From an uncultured Aquimarina sp. (lineage in GTDB: Bacteria; Bacteroidota; Bacteroidia; Flavobacteriales; Flavobacteriaceae): DNA of 64,000 bases. The stretch lies in assembly GCA_947501475.1 (NCBI GenBank), contig CANMWA010000005.1:186001-250000 (forward strand), written 5' to 3'. The notes beneath the pieces were generated by a model. That model was not told the DNA's origin. It saw only the letters and a program-made list of their open reading frames with translations, and searched no databases. Both the position numbers and the translations under genes were made by a program. Shown one piece after another: positions 8,453-18,416 of this stretch. The first letter of the stretch is position 1; every line of letters begins with the position of its first letter.

Positions 8453-9097
8453 ATGAAGTTAATAACCTTATTTTTTAGTTTATTTTTATCGATTATATGT
8501 TTAGCTAATACTGAAGATCCTCTTACTGTTGAGCAAGAAGGTTTGATTGTAGAAGTATTAGATTTTGAAGAAGGAGATAAACTTAAATTATTTGAAGTAG
8601 AAACAGGAGATCATATCTTATCTAAGACTTATGGTCGTATTGATCTTAGTCAATTACCTGTTGGTTCTTACCTGTTAGAAAATAATCAAGGAAAATCAAT
8701 TATTATAGATCGCCTAGAAGTAGAACTTAAAATAGAAGGAGCTATTATTAAGTTGGCAGGCGATGATGTTCTTGTTGAAGATAGCCAAGAAAGTCAATCT
8801 ATTGAAGAAGTAAATGTTGAAGAAGAAGTTGTTCAACTTTACGAAAACTCACAAAGAGCTTTATTATCTATCCAAAGAGATGGTGACATTATTACAGTGT
8901 TGGATTTTGAAGAAGGTGATAAGATAAAATTATTTGAAGTAAAAGATACAATTCATGTTTTATCAAAAACTACAAATGTAGTAGATTTAAGCTTATTACC
9001 AGTAGGGATTTATGTACTTGAAAATAGTAAAGGTGATTCTGTAGTTGTTGAGAAGTATATTGATATAGAGTACGAAAACAATCTTGCAGAAATGTAA
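8453..9097 (+). CDS. Secreted protein with two copies of a sorting-domain-like module
   Basis: 214 residues with a signal peptide (MKLITLFFSLFLSIICLA). Two ~60-residue modules repeat closely: VLDFEEGDKLKLFEV...DLSQLPVGSYLLEN at about 32-85 and VLDFEEGDKIKLFEV...DLSLLPVGIYVLEN at about 148-201. The LPVGxYxLEN pattern resembles the beta-sandwich C-terminal sorting domains used by type IX secretion, but here two copies make up almost the whole protein. An acidic linker separates them. It stands alone, followed by a strong terminator. Function unknown. Confidence 0.75.
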   Translation: MKLITLFFSLFLSIICLANTEDPLTVEQEGLIVEVLDFEEGDKLKLFEVETGDHILSKTYGRIDLSQLPVGSYLLENNQGKSIIIDRLEVELKIEGAIIKLAGDDVLVEDSQESQSIEEVNVEEEVVQLYENSQRALLSIQRDGDIITVLDFEEGDKIKLFEVKDTIHVLSKTTNVVDLSLLPVGIYVLENSKGDSVVVEKYIDIEYENNLAEM

Positions 9098-9122
9098 GAT
9101 TTCATAATAGATTAAAATAGTT

Positions 9123-9165
9123 AAAGACAAAGGCCGATCTTATACAAGATCGGCCTTTGTCTTTT
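9123..9165. terminator. Strong bidirectional terminator, 19-bp stem
   Basis: Arms 9123-9141 and 9146-9164 pair perfectly around a 4-base loop, with A/T flanks on both sides. It separates the converging secreted-protein gene and secA. Confidence 0.9.
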
Positions 9166-9224
9166 AATACCCAATGTTAGTGTCAAATAACTTTCATGAC
9201 ATGGTGTTTATTCAATATCATTAT

Positions 9225-12200
9225 TTATTGATCACTCACAAGCACCCATTCTCCTTTTTCGATTAATGGTATAGCTTGTTTGTATTTCATGGTTTTGTTT
9301 TCACCACTCATGATATGTTTAATGGTCACCTTGTCATTACGCCCAATTTTTGGTTGTTCGCGAACTATTGTTTCTGTAACTTGTTGTTGTCCTTGAGTTT
9401 GTCCAGCAGCTCTATTTTGAGCCGCACGTTCATCCATATTAGGTATTTCTTCTTTAGAAGTTTCTAGATTCTCTTTTCTACGTACTTGTCGAGCTTCAGA
9501 AATATCTTGTGTATTACCTGTAGGCAGTTCACCTTTAAACAAGAAAGAGATTACATCTTTGTTTACCTCTTCGATCATAGCTTTAAATAGTTCAAAAGCT
9601 TCGAATTTATAGATTAATAATGGATCTTTTTGCTCATGAACTGCTAATTGTACGCTCTGCTTTAATTCGTCCATTTTACGAAGATGAGTTTTCCAGGCAT
9701 CATCGATAATAGCAAGTGTGATATTTTTTTCAAAATCAGTAATTAACTGCTTTCCTTCAGATTCATATGCTTTTTTAAGATTGGTTGCAACATTAATACT
9801 TTTTACGCCATCTGTAAACGGAACTAATATTCTTTCATATTTGCTTGATGGATCTTCATAGACTTGTTTGATTACAGGATATGCGCTTTCGGCGTTGCGT
9901 TTCATCTTATCCTGATAATGCTCGTAAGCAGCTCTGTAAACTTCGCCTGCAATTTTTAGAGAGTCCATCTTTTCAAACTCATCTTCAGTAATCGGGCTAC
10001 TCATAGAGAAGTAACGGATTAACTCAAACTCAAAATTTTTAAAATCTTGAGTTACTTTATTGCCTTCAGTAATTACTTCTGCAGTATCGTAAATCATATT
10101 GGCAATATCAACACGAAGACGTTCTCCAAATAAAGCGTGATAACGACGTTTATATACTACTTCACGTTGTGCATTCATTACATCATCATACTCAAGTAAT
10201 CGTTTACGAACACCAAAGTTGTTTTCTTCTACTTTTTTCTGAGCACGTTCGATAGACTTTGAGATCATTGAGTGTTGAATTACTTCTCCTTCTTTAAGTC
10301 CCATTCTATCCATCATCTTAGCAATTCGCTCAGAACCAAATAATCGCATTAGATTATCTTCTAGCGATACATAAAACTGAGAACTACCTGGATCTCCTTG
10401 ACGACCAGCACGACCACGTAACTGTCTATCAACACGACGAGAATCATGACGTTCGGTACCTACAATTGCAAGACCACCTGCTGCTTTTACCTCGTCTGAT
10501 AACTTTATGTCTGTACCACGTCCTGCCATGTTAGTGGCAATAGTTACAACTCCAGGGTTACCGGCTTCGGCTACAATATCAGCTTCTTTTTTATGAAGTT
10601 TAGCGTTTAAGACATTGTGCGAAACTTTACGAAAGGTAAGCATTCGACCTAATAATTCAGAAATCTCTACAGAAGTTGTACCAATTAATACAGGTCTTCC
10701 TGCACGAGATAATTCTGTAACTTGTTCTATAACGGCATTATATTTTTCACGTTTGGTTTTGTATACCAAATCTTCCATGTCTTTTCTGGCGATTGGTCTA
10801 TTGGTAGGGATTTCAACTACATCTAATTTGTAGATCTCCCAAAGCTCTCCAGCTTCAGTAACCGCTGTACCTGTCATACCAGATAATTTACCATACATAC
10901 GGAAATAATTCTGAAGTGTTACTGTCGCAAAAGTTTGCGTAGCATCCTCGATCTTTACATTTTCTTTTGCTTCTATCGCTTGGTGGAGACCATCGCTATA
11001 TCGACGACCATCCATAATACGACCAGTCTGCTCATCAACAATTTTAACTTTATTATCCATTACTACATACTCTACATCTTTTTCAAATAATGAATATGCT
11101 TTTAGTAATTGTCGTAGGGTATGGATACGCTCACTTTTTACACTATAATCTCTAAAAAGATCTTCTTTCTTTTCTGCTTCTGCTTCTTTAGATAATCCTT
11201 CGTCTTCAATTTTTGCAATTTCCATACCTATTTGAGGTAGTACAAAGAAATCTGGATCGTCTTTACCCGAGAGATATTCGACTCCCTTGTCGGTAAGATC
11301 AATTTGATTGTTTTTTTCTTCTATCACATAATACAAGTCTGCATCGATTTTATGCATTTCTCGATTATTGTCTTGCATATAGAAATTTTCTGTCTTTTGA
11401 AGTAATAGTTTAATCCCTTCTTCACTCAAGAATTTGATTAATGCCTTATTTTTTGGGATTCCACGATATACCTGCAGCAATTTAAACCCTCCTTCTTTAG
11501 TATCTCCTTCTTTAATTTGTTTTTTAGCTTCGGCTAAAACTGTTGTTAGGTATTTTTGTTGTACAGAAACAACATCTGCAATTTTTGGTTTTAATTCATC
11601 AAATTCATGTATATCTCCTTTTGGTATTGGTCCAGATATAATTAATGGTGTACGAGCATCATCAATTAATACAGAGTCGACCTCATCTATGATAGCATAA
11701 TTATGAGGGCGTTGTACTAAATCTTCTGGCGCATGAGACATATTATCACGCAGGTAGTCAAAACCAAATTCATTATTGGTACCGTAGGTAATATCTGCAT
11801 TATAAGCAGCTCTACGTTCTTCAGAGTTTGGTCTGTGGTTATCAATACAGTCTACAGTAAGTCCATGAAACTGAAATATAGGTGCCATCCACTCGCTATC
11901 ACGACGAGCAAGATAATCGTTTACAGTAACCAAGTGTACCCCGTTGCCAGATAAGGCATTTAGGTATACAGGTAATGTTGCAACAAGTGTTTTACCTTCA
12001 CCGGTTTGCATCTCTGCTACTTTTCCTTCATGCAAAGCAATACCACCAACGAGTTGAACATCATAGTGAATCATGTCCCATTTTACTTCTTTACCTGCAG
12101 CATCCCAGCTAGTCGACCAAATTGCTTTTTCGCCATCTAAGGTGATATGTTCTCTGGTTCCAGAAAGTTCACGATCGTATGCTGAGGCGGTAACTTCTAT

Positions 12201-12584
12201 ACTGTCATTATTGGTAAAACGTGTTGCTGTTTCTTTTATTACAGCAAAAGCTTCAGGAAGAATTTCGTTTAATATTTTTTCGGTAGCTTCATAAGCTTCT
12301 TCCTTTAGTTTATCAATCTCACCGTAGATATCTTCTTTTCTGTCAATATCTTCAATAGTATCTGCTTCTTCTTTAAGTTTTTCTATTTTAGTATTGATTT
12401 CAATACGTGCTTCGTTTATTCTATTTTTAAATTCGATAGTTTTAGCACGTAATTCATCATTTGAAAGCCCATTGACAGAACTTTCAGCTTTTTTTATTAG
12501 TTCAACCTTTGGTTGAATTTCTTTTATATCTTTTTTGGATTTATCTCCAACAAATACTTTTAATACAGAATCTAAAATTCCCAT
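9225..12584 (-). CDS. secA: Preprotein translocase ATPase SecA
   Basis: 1119 residues, the long Bacteroidota form. The motor drives unfolded preproteins through SecYEG. The Walker A motif [14 protein letters not shown] lies near residue 195, [19 protein letters not shown] near 305, and the second helicase half shows [12 protein letters not shown] and the [18 protein letters not shown] arginine-finger motif. The preprotein cross-linking domain carries family-specific insertions. The C terminus ends in [10 protein letters not shown] with no CxCxnCH zinc tail, as I recall is usual in this phylum. It is monocistronic, bounded by a terminator on the 3' side. Confidence 0.98.
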   Translation of the reverse strand: MGILDSVLKVFVGDKSKKDIKEIQPKVELIKKAESSVNGLSNDELRAKTIEFKNRINEARIEINTKIEKLKEEADTIEDIDRKEDIYGEIDKLKEEAYEATEKILNEILPEAFAVIKETATRFTNNDSIEVTASAYDRELSGTREHITLDGEKAIWSTSWDAAGKEVKWDMIHYDVQLVGGIALHEGKVAEMQTGEGKTLVATLPVYLNALSGNGVHLVTVNDYLARRDSEWMAPIFQFHGLTVDCIDNHRPNSEERRAAYNADITYGTNNEFGFDYLRDNMSHAPEDLVQRPHNYAIIDEVDSVLIDDARTPLIISGPIPKGDIHEFDELKPKIADVVSVQQKYLTTVLAEAKKQIKEGDTKEGGFKLLQVYRGIPKNKALIKFLSEEGIKLLLQKTENFYMQDNNREMHKIDADLYYVIEEKNNQIDLTDKGVEYLSGKDDPDFFVLPQIGMEIAKIEDEGLSKEAEAEKKEDLFRDYSVKSERIHTLRQLLKAYSLFEKDVEYVVMDNKVKIVDEQTGRIMDGRRYSDGLHQAIEAKENVKIEDATQTFATVTLQNYFRMYGKLSGMTGTAVTEAGELWEIYKLDVVEIPTNRPIARKDMEDLVYKTKREKYNAVIEQVTELSRAGRPVLIGTTSVEISELLGRMLTFRKVSHNVLNAKLHKKEADIVAEAGNPGVVTIATNMAGRGTDIKLSDEVKAAGGLAIVGTERHDSRRVDRQLRGRAGRQGDPGSSQFYVSLEDNLMRLFGSERIAKMMDRMGLKEGEVIQHSMISKSIERAQKKVEENNFGVRKRLLEYDDVMNAQREVVYKRRYHALFGERLRVDIANMIYDTAEVITEGNKVTQDFKNFEFELIRYFSMSSPITEDEFEKMDSLKIAGEVYRAAYEHYQDKMKRNAESAYPVIKQVYEDPSSKYERILVPFTDGVKSINVATNLKKAYESEGKQLITDFEKNITLAIIDDAWKTHLRKMDELKQSVQLAVHEQKDPLLIYKFEAFELFKAMIEEVNKDVISFLFKGELPTGNTQDISEARQVRRKENLETSKEEIPNMDERAAQNRAAGQTQGQQQVTETIVREQPKIGRNDKVTIKHIMSGENKTMKYKQAIPLIEKGEWVLVSDQ

Positions 12585-12774
12585 AATTTATGGTTAATGT
12601 GTTTAATGAGATTTCAATTTCAAAAATGAAACTAACTGGTTGAACCTCTTTTGAGTAACATTCAGCTTGGATCCCGATATTTGGGATCTATTACTGTCTC
12701 AGGACCTATACGGTCATAATTATACAATACTTCTTGGTTATATAAATAACCCGAAAAAGCCACGTAATTTACGC

Positions 12775-12800
12775 AAAAAAAAAGCCTCTGGCGAGACTTT
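12775..12800 (-). terminator. Terminator after the DUF2795 gene
   Basis: On the minus strand AAGTCTC pairs with GAGGCTT (one G-T pair) around a 4-base loop, followed by nine Ts (12783-12775). It ends the DUF2795 transcript before secA. Confidence 0.75.
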
Positions 12801-12820
12801 TAATACTATTTCAATGTTTT

Positions 12821-13042
12821 TTAATATTCATCCTCATTCCAAAGATAATCTTCATCAGTAGGATAATCAGGCCATATTTCATCTATCGAATCATATGAAT
12901 CTCCTTCATCTTCAATTGATTGTAAGTTTTCTACAACCTCTAGAGGTGCTCCAGTACGAATTGCATAATCTATTAACTCGTCTTTTGTAGCTGGCCAGGG
13001 TGCATCACTTAAATATGATGCTAATTCTAAAGTCCAATACAT
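12821..13042 (-). CDS. DUF2795 domain protein
   Basis: 73 residues. The core WTLELASYLSDAPWPATKDELIDYA fits DUF2795, a small helical domain. The second half is very acidic (EDEGDSYDSIDEIWPDYPTDEDY). Small acidic proteins of this kind occur as single genes near secA and the adenosyltransferase in several flavobacteria (recalled). Function is unknown. It has its own terminator. Confidence 0.8.
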   Translation of the reverse strand: MYWTLELASYLSDAPWPATKDELIDYAIRTGAPLEVVENLQSIEDEGDSYDSIDEIWPDYPTDEDYLWNEDEY

Positions 13043-13179
13043 ATGTTTACTGGTTTAATTTTTTGCAAAAATAATTTTTTAGTTTAAAAAGTCAAGTAAA
13101 AAATTAATTATTTAAACAATAATTATAAGAACGTGATTTTTTTTGGGTTACCCCATACTAATTTTTAGCTCTAAAATTT

Positions 13180-13755
13180 TTAGGAATTCTTTGGCGGAAT
13201 CCATTTTATTTCGTCTGCTTTAAGATCGTGTGACAACTTTCGTGCCAGTACAAAAAGATAGTCAGATAGTCTGTTCAAATACTGTAGTGTAGTAGCTTCA
13301 AAAGGCTCTATTTCATAGAGTGCTGTTGCAAGACGCTCTGCTCTTCGGCATACACAACGGGCAATGTGACAGAATGACACTGTTTGGTGGCCGCCTGGTA
13401 ATACAAAATGTGTCATAGGGGGTAAAGATGTATTCATTTGATCGATTTCGTTCTCAAGCAACTCAATATCTTTGATAGAGATGGTTGGAATATTAAGTCG
13501 TTTTTTGCCACTCTTTAAGATTGCCTTTTCTGGATCGGTAGCTAACACTGCACCAGCAGTAAAAAGTTTGTCTTGTATATTGATTAATATTTTTTTACTA
13601 TGTTCATCAATTTGTTGATCTCGTATAAGTCCTATATGTGAGTTTAATTCATCCACGGTACCATAACTGTCAATGCGAATATGGTGTTTTGGTACTCTGG
13701 TGCCCCCAAACAATGCTGTAGTGCCTTTGTCACCTGTTTTTGTGTATATTTTCAT
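13180..13755 (-). CDS. PduO-type cob(I)alamin adenosyltransferase
   Basis: 191 residues, a standard length. The ATP-binding N terminus is MKIYTKTGDKGTTALFGGTRV, followed by the helix RIDSYGTVDELNSHIGLIRD. The corrinoid-site region is seen as CRRAERLATALYEIE and LNRLSDYLFVLAR. The enzyme transfers the adenosyl group of ATP to Co(I) to make adenosylcobalamin, needed for enzymes such as methylmalonyl-CoA mutase. No cobalamin synthesis genes are nearby, so it probably serves salvage. The GNAT gene lies 44 bases upstream on the same strand and may be co-transcribed. Confidence 0.93.
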   Translation of the reverse strand: MKIYTKTGDKGTTALFGGTRVPKHHIRIDSYGTVDELNSHIGLIRDQQIDEHSKKILINIQDKLFTAGAVLATDPEKAILKSGKKRLNIPTISIKDIELLENEIDQMNTSLPPMTHFVLPGGHQTVSFCHIARCVCRRAERLATALYEIEPFEATTLQYLNRLSDYLFVLARKLSHDLKADEIKWIPPKNS

Positions 13756-13799
13756 TGAATCATAAGTGTTTGTGTTTTATCAGATCTGTTTGTAATAGA

Positions 13800-14234
13800 T
13801 TACTTAACTAGTAAAAGAACGTTTTTGTCATAATTTAAATTACACCATTTATATTTTGAGTGTATTTTTTCAGGAATATTGTAATTAGCAACTGCTTGAT
13901 CAATAAAACCAAATTTTTTATAAAAATGTTCTAGGTGTTCAAAAGGTAAGCACCATAATTTTTTATTTGAGTTAAAGTGATCTAACAAATGACTAATTAT
14001 TTTTTTGGCAATTCCTAAGCCTTGAAACTGTTCAAAAACATACATCCCTCCTAATTCAGAATTTTTGGGATCAATATCAACAACTCTACCTAATCCACAG
14101 ATAAGACCCTTGGTTTCTGCAACAGCTATATATTCTATATCAAAACTAGAAGTTACAAAACCGATACTTTTATAGGTTTTGTTTATCCATTCTATTTCAC
14201 TTGATAAAGCTTTTCTAACTGATATTGTTTTCAT
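13800..14234 (-). CDS. GNAT-family N-acetyltransferase
   Basis: 144 residues. The acetyl-CoA site is visible as ELGGMYVFEQFQGLGIAKKIISHLL (Q/RxxGxG/A motif QGLGIA), and a beta-strand before it ends in CGLGRVVDID. The C-terminal LEHFYKKFGF is typical of the fold. The acceptor substrate cannot be predicted. It sits in a minus-strand row with a 55-residue membrane protein upstream and the adenosyltransferase downstream. Confidence 0.85.
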   Translation of the reverse strand: MKTISVRKALSSEIEWINKTYKSIGFVTSSFDIEYIAVAETKGLICGLGRVVDIDPKNSELGGMYVFEQFQGLGIAKKIISHLLDHFNSNKKLWCLPFEHLEHFYKKFGFIDQAVANYNIPEKIHSKYKWCNLNYDKNVLLLVK

Positions 14235-14254
14235 CGTTAAGATTTAGGAGATGT

Positions 14255-14422
14255 CTATTTTTCTTTTTTCTTAGTATAATAATTTCTTTTGAAGTTACGC
14301 TTCTTACGATCGTATAATTTACCTTTATTTCGTTTTGTATTCAACGATACCAAAATAAATAGGATTGCGATTCCTATAACCATTACAATAAGTTGGGTTT
14401 CCTCAGAAAGAGAATCAAACAT
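14255..14422 (-). CDS. Small single-pass membrane protein, 55 residues
   Basis: The ORF begins MFDSLSEETQLIVMVIGIAI, has one hydrophobic helix (about residues 11-26), and ends in a strongly basic tail (KRNKGKLYDRKKRNFKRN...). Start ATG at 14422, stop at 14255. The layout suggests an inner-membrane protein with a cytoplasmic basic tail that could bind nucleic acid or ribosomes; that is only inference. It lies 20 bases upstream of the GNAT gene. Confidence 0.7.
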   Translation of the reverse strand: MFDSLSEETQLIVMVIGIAILFILVSLNTKRNKGKLYDRKKRNFKRNYYTKKKEK

Positions 14423-14513
14423 GGCTTTTTAATTTAAAGTAAAAGTAAAAAAAATGCTTTTAATAGCGTGATAAGATTGCTTGTGTATTTATAGCAATAT
14501 TCATTAAAAACAT

Positions 14514-14521
14514 TAAATTTG
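14514..14521 (+). promoter_or_regulatory. -7 box of recR
   Basis: TAAATTTG matches TAnnTTTG and ends 7 bases before the recR ATG. It implies a very short or absent leader. No -33 TTTG at the usual distance is seen. Confidence 0.5.
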
Positions 14522-14528
14522 TTGCATA

Positions 14529-15149
14529 ATGGAATTTTCTTCAAAATTACTGGAAAACGCAGTTTATGAAATGTCTCAGTTACCCGGCATAGGGAAACGT
14601 ACAGCTTTGCGATTGGTACTGCATCTTTTAAGACAACCTGCTGCTCAAACAGAGCATTTAGTTGAGGCTTTAGGGAAACTACGTCAAGAAATTAAATTTT
14701 GTAAGAAATGCCATAGCATTAGTGATATAGATATATGTGATATTTGTAATAACCCCAATCGAATTCAGGATGTGATTTGTGTGGTAGAGGATATTAGAGA
14801 TGTAATGGCAATCGAAAGCACAGGTCAATATAGAGGGTTGTATCACGTATTAGGAGGTAAAATAAGCCCTTTAGACGGCATAGGACCTCAGGACTTAAAT
14901 ATAGTCTCATTAGTAACAAAAATTAATGCTGGAGAAGTAAAAGAATTGATTTTTGCATTAAGTGCTACTATGGAGGGGGATACTACTAATTTTTATATAT
15001 ACAAACAAATAGAAGGAGAGGCAGTTACAACGTCTACCATAGCAAGAGGAATAGGAGTAAATGATGAACTTGAGTATGCAGATGAAATTACTTTAGGTAG
15101 AAGTATATTGAATAGAATTCCTTTTGAGAATGCATTAAAGAGCGGATAA
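14529..15149 (+). CDS. recR: Recombination mediator RecR
   Basis: 206 residues. With RecF/RecO, RecR loads RecA onto SSB-coated gapped DNA. The helix-hairpin-helix is at [15 protein letters not shown]. The zinc finger has cysteines at 58, 61, 70 and 73 ([19 protein letters not shown]). The Toprim domain follows with [15 protein letters not shown], and the Walker B-like C terminus contains [20 protein letters not shown]. It stands alone upstream of the E2 gene. Confidence 0.97.
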   Translation: MEFSSKLLENAVYEMSQLPGIGKRTALRLVLHLLRQPAAQTEHLVEALGKLRQEIKFCKKCHSISDIDICDICNNPNRIQDVICVVEDIRDVMAIESTGQYRGLYHVLGGKISPLDGIGPQDLNIVSLVTKINAGEVKELIFALSATMEGDTTNFYIYKQIEGEAVTTSTIARGIGVNDELEYADEITLGRSILNRIPFENALKSG

Positions 15150-15305
15150 GTGGTTGTTGGGTAGTTTTGATACCTCGTGCAGGGATTAAAATTTATAGGT
15201 TAATAATTATTTTAGATTAATTTTAATAAACAAAAGTTAATATTGAAGCTTATTTTTAATTAAATTCGCAAAAAATATAACTTAAAAACACTTTTAATTA
15301 GGAAT

Positions 15306-16655
15306 ATGGCAAAATTTGAACTTAAACTTCCGAAGATGGGTGAGAGTGTTGCAGAGGCAACAATAACTACTTGGTTAAAAGAAGTTGGAGACACTATCGA
15401 GCTCGATGATGCTGTTGTTGAAATTGCTACAGATAAAGTTGATAGTGAAGTGCCTAGCGAAGTAGAAGGAGTGTTGTTAGAAAAACTTTTTGAAGTTGAT
15501 GATGTAGTGCAAGTTGGGCAAACCATAGCTGTCATCGAAACCGAAGGTGAAGGAACTCTTGATGCTGGCCCTTCAGAAACTGAAATAGAATTAGAAGAAG
15601 CACCGCTAGAAGCAGTAGCTATTGAAAATCAAGTATTAGAAACCACAGAAGCAATTGCTGCAGGTGCGGTAGATTTTACTGGTAGTACTAAGTTTTATTC
15701 TCCATTGGTTAAAAACATTGCTGCTACTGAAGGTGTTTCATTAGTAGAACTAGAAGCAATACCAGGTACGGGCAAAGATGGGCGAGTTACCAAAAATGAT
15801 ATTCTTCAATTTGTTGAAGGACGTAAAAATGGTAAAGTAAAGGCTAAATCATCTACACCGCAACCTGAAGAAGTAATAAAAACTACAATAGTTACAGCTT
15901 CAAAAAAAGAAGATGCGCCAAAAACAGCACCGGTTGTTGCATCGGGAGAAGATGAAATTATTGAGATGACCAGAATGGGAAAACTCATTGCTCATCATAT
16001 GGTAGAATCGGTACAAACCTCTGCTCACGTGCAATCTTTTATTGAGGCAGATGTTACCAATATTTGGAATTGGAGAAAGAAAGTAAAAGATGATTTCATG
16101 AAGAGAGAAGGTGAAAATCTTACGTTTACCCCAATTTTTATGGAAGCAGTGGCCAAAGCGATTAGAGATTTCCCGATGATTAATATTTCTGTATCTGGAG
16201 ACACAGTAATAAAAAAGAAAAATATTAATCTAGGTATGGCAGCAGCGCTAGCAGATGGTAATCTGATAGTGCCTGTGATAAAAAATGCAGATCAGTTAAA
16301 TTTGGTGGGGATGACTAAAGCTGTAAATGATCTTGCTGGTCGTGCTCGTAATAATGCGCTAAAACCAGATGATATTCAAGGAGGAACTTATACAGTTACT
16401 AATGTTGGTACATTTGGTAGTATTATGGGTACGCCGATAATAAACCAACCACAGGTAGCAATTTTAGCACTTGGAGCCATCAGAAAAGTACCAGCAGTGA
16501 TAGAAACACCAGATGGTGATTTTATAGGTATTCGCTATAAAATGTTCTTGTCACATTCATATGATCATAGGGTTGTAAATGGAGCTTTAGGTGGGCAATT
16601 CGTCCAACGAGTAAAAGATTACCTAGAGGCTTTTGATGTGAATCGAGAGTTTTAG
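15306..16655 (+). CDS. Dihydrolipoamide acyltransferase (E2) of a 2-oxo acid dehydrogenase
   Basis: 449 residues. An N-terminal lipoyl domain has the lipoylated lysine at residue 44 (EIATDKVDSEVPSE). A peripheral subunit-binding domain lies at about 131-170 (SPLVKNIAATEGVSLVELEA). The catalytic acyltransferase domain fills the C-terminal half. The catalytic His is near 421 in SHSYDHRVVNGALGG, where the usual DHRxxDG has Asn in place of Asp. It most resembles branched-chain 2-oxo acid E2 enzymes, but substrate is not certain. No E1 or E3 gene is adjacent. A terminator follows. Confidence 0.92.
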   Translation: MAKFELKLPKMGESVAEATITTWLKEVGDTIELDDAVVEIATDKVDSEVPSEVEGVLLEKLFEVDDVVQVGQTIAVIETEGEGTLDAGPSETEIELEEAPLEAVAIENQVLETTEAIAAGAVDFTGSTKFYSPLVKNIAATEGVSLVELEAIPGTGKDGRVTKNDILQFVEGRKNGKVKAKSSTPQPEEVIKTTIVTASKKEDAPKTAPVVASGEDEIIEMTRMGKLIAHHMVESVQTSAHVQSFIEADVTNIWNWRKKVKDDFMKREGENLTFTPIFMEAVAKAIRDFPMINISVSGDTVIKKKNINLGMAAALADGNLIVPVIKNADQLNLVGMTKAVNDLAGRARNNALKPDDIQGGTYTVTNVGTFGSIMGTPIINQPQVAILALGAIRKVPAVIETPDGDFIGIRYKMFLSHSYDHRVVNGALGGQFVQRVKDYLEAFDVNREF

Positions 16656-16681
16656 AAATAAATCATAATTAATTTATAATC

Positions 16682-16710
16682 AAACCACGACGACAACGTC
16701 GTGGTTTTTT
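16682..16710 (+). terminator. Rho-independent terminator after the E2 gene
   Basis: An 11-bp perfect stem (16682-16692 with 16697-16707) with a 4-base loop runs into a T-tract. Confidence 0.92.
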
Positions 16711-16762
16711 ATTTTAGAATGTAAAAATCATACACTCATTTTTTCAATGTTTCAAAAAAACA

Positions 16763-16819
16763 TTTGTTTAATTCAATTTACTTATCTATTTTTGAGGTGT
16801 ACTAGATAACTAATACACT
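16763..16819 (+). promoter_or_regulatory. Promoter and YtrA-type operator of the ABC/GntR operon
   Basis: TTTG (16763-16766), 20 bases, then TATTTTTG (16787-16794): a full Bacteroidota promoter. Just downstream, GTGTAcTAG (16797-16805) and CTAaTACAC (16810-16818) make a dyad covering the expected start of transcription. The outer half-sites GGTGTA...TACACT are 12 bases apart. That closely resembles the AGTGTA-13-TACACT operator I recall for the YtrA regulator of Bacillus. The operon encodes a GntR protein of that type. Confidence 0.75.
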
Positions 16820-16823
16820 AGAT

Positions 16824-17675
16824 ATGATTCAAATTAAAAACTTGAAATTCTATTATCCAAAAGGCAAAATAGTGCTAGATGATATCTCGCTTAATTTTAT
16901 GCCTGGTAATATATATGGCTTGTTTGGTGAAAATGGAGAAGGAAAAAGCACATTAATTAAATTAATGGCTGGTCTGCTTTTTCCTAAAGGTGGGTATTGC
17001 CAAATTTCTGGTAAAGACTCTTCTAAAAGAACAGTAGAAAACTTACAAGATATTTTTATAGTGCCCGAGGATTTCGAATTGTCAGGATTAAAGATTTCTA
17101 CTTTCGAAAAAATAAATTCTTCATTTTACCCTAAGTTTTCTCAAGAGCAGTTTTATGAGTTGATAAAAGAATTCAAACTGTCTCCCGAAGAGAATATTGC
17201 AACCTTGTCTTTTGGGCAAAAAAAGAAATTGCTTATTGCTTTTGGGATCGCTGCAAATACTAATCTTTTACTTATGGATGAGCCAACAAACGGACTGGAT
17301 ATTCCTTCAAAAAGTCAGTTTCGTAAAATCATGGCCTCAGCTGTTGATCAAGGAAAATGTATTGTTATTTCAACGCATCAGGTGAGGGATTTACACAGCC
17401 TTATAAATCATGTAGTAATTTTAGGAGAGTCCAAAGTTGTGTTTGATCAATCACTTGAGGTAGTTTCTGGAAATTTATGGTTTGGAAGACCTAAACACGA
17501 TACTCAAGACTCAGTTCTTTTTTCTGAACCATCATTCGGTGGAAAAGCAGTTCTAGTTCGTAACGATCAAGAAGAGACAGAGGTTGATCTTGAACTATTG
17601 TTTAATGCTGTGGTACATAAATCAAGAGAAATTAATAACATTTTTAAAAATGCTCATCAAGATGCAGGAGTTTAA
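16824..17675 (+). CDS. ABC transporter ATP-binding protein (YtrB-like)
   Basis: 283 residues. Walker A is FGENGEGKST near residue 35, the signature is LSFGQKKK, Walker B is LLLMDEPTNGLD and the H-loop is ISTHQVRDL. The C-terminal ~80 residues extend beyond the core ATPase, as in exporters of the GntR-linked class. It is the first gene of a four-gene operon: ATPase, permease, GntR regulator, then an adhesin-head-like protein. It overlaps the permease by 14 bases. Such transporters respond to cell-envelope stress or antibiotics in other bacteria. Confidence 0.9.
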   Translation: MIQIKNLKFYYPKGKIVLDDISLNFMPGNIYGLFGENGEGKSTLIKLMAGLLFPKGGYCQISGKDSSKRTVENLQDIFIVPEDFELSGLKISTFEKINSSFYPKFSQEQFYELIKEFKLSPEENIATLSFGQKKKLLIAFGIAANTNLLLMDEPTNGLDIPSKSQFRKIMASAVDQGKCIVISTHQVRDLHSLINHVVILGESKVVFDQSLEVVSGNLWFGRPKHDTQDSVLFSEPSFGGKAVLVRNDQEETEVDLELLFNAVVHKSREINNIFKNAHQDAGV

Positions 17676-18414
17676 TATTCAAAGAATAGGCGGTCTAATC
17701 TACAGAAGTATTGTGTTGCAAAAAGGGGCAATACTTACAGGTTTATCGGTAGCTGGTGGCCTTATTTTTATTAGTTCTTTGTTAGGTTTAAGAGGAGATC
17801 ATCTTGTGCAATCTAATGAGTTTATTGGTGTTTTTTCTGTTACATTTATCCTGCTAGGTATAGTATTTACTTTTGGGATGTTTAAAGAAGTACATAATAA
17901 GAAAGTAAATCATTTTTATTTTTTACTACCAGCCTCGCCTTCTGAAAGAATAATTGCTGCCTGGTTTGTTGCCAGTATAATGTATACACTGGTCTTTACG
18001 GTGTTTGCATATCTAGCTGGGCAATTTGCCATTATCATAGGAAGTGTTTTTCCTGATACAAGTTTTCATGTATTACCAATTTTTTCTGCAGGATATTGGC
18101 GATTACTTAAATTATATTTTTTGATACAACCTGTATTCCTGTTAGGAGCAATCACCTTTTCTAAGAATAGAATTGGTAAAACACTGTTGGTAGCATTGTT
18201 AGTTATTTTTATACTATTTCTTTATAACATGATACTGTGCTTTGTTTTTAGCGGAGGAGCTTTTGATGTGTTTACATCAGATCCTTTTTCTACAGAAGGA
18301 TTCAATATGGCTCAAAAAGAACTTTCGGGATTGGGGACAGTACTATTCGGGATTGTTTTGGTGCCGATGATGCTTTGGGCTGCTTATTTTAAAATAATCG
18401 AAAAGGAAGTTTGA
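17662..18414 (+). CDS. ABC transporter permease, ABC-2 type
   Basis: 250 residues from ATG 17662, which overlaps the ATPase end by 14 bases; the frame is open to 17584 but those codons shadow the ATPase gene. About six hydrophobic segments are seen (for example GAILTGLSVAGGLIFISSLL and LLVALLVIFILFLYNMILC). The motif FYFLLPASPSERIIAAWF matches the family of membrane partners for GntR-linked ATPases. It forms the membrane part of the exporter. The GntR start follows two bases after its stop. Confidence 0.85.
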   Translation: MQEFNIQRIGGLIYRSIVLQKGAILTGLSVAGGLIFISSLLGLRGDHLVQSNEFIGVFSVTFILLGIVFTFGMFKEVHNKKVNHFYFLLPASPSERIIAAWFVASIMYTLVFTVFAYLAGQFAIIIGSVFPDTSFHVLPIFSAGYWRLLKLYFLIQPVFLLGAITFSKNRIGKTLLVALLVIFILFLYNMILCFVFSGGAFDVFTSDPFSTEGFNMAQKELSGLGTVLFGIVLVPMMLWAAYFKIIEKEV

Positions 18415-18416
18415 TA

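Noticed and set aside
12669..12690. GATCCC...GGGATC inverted repeat between secA and the DUF2795 gene
   Set aside because: Only a 6-bp stem with no T-run; too weak to call a terminator or operator.
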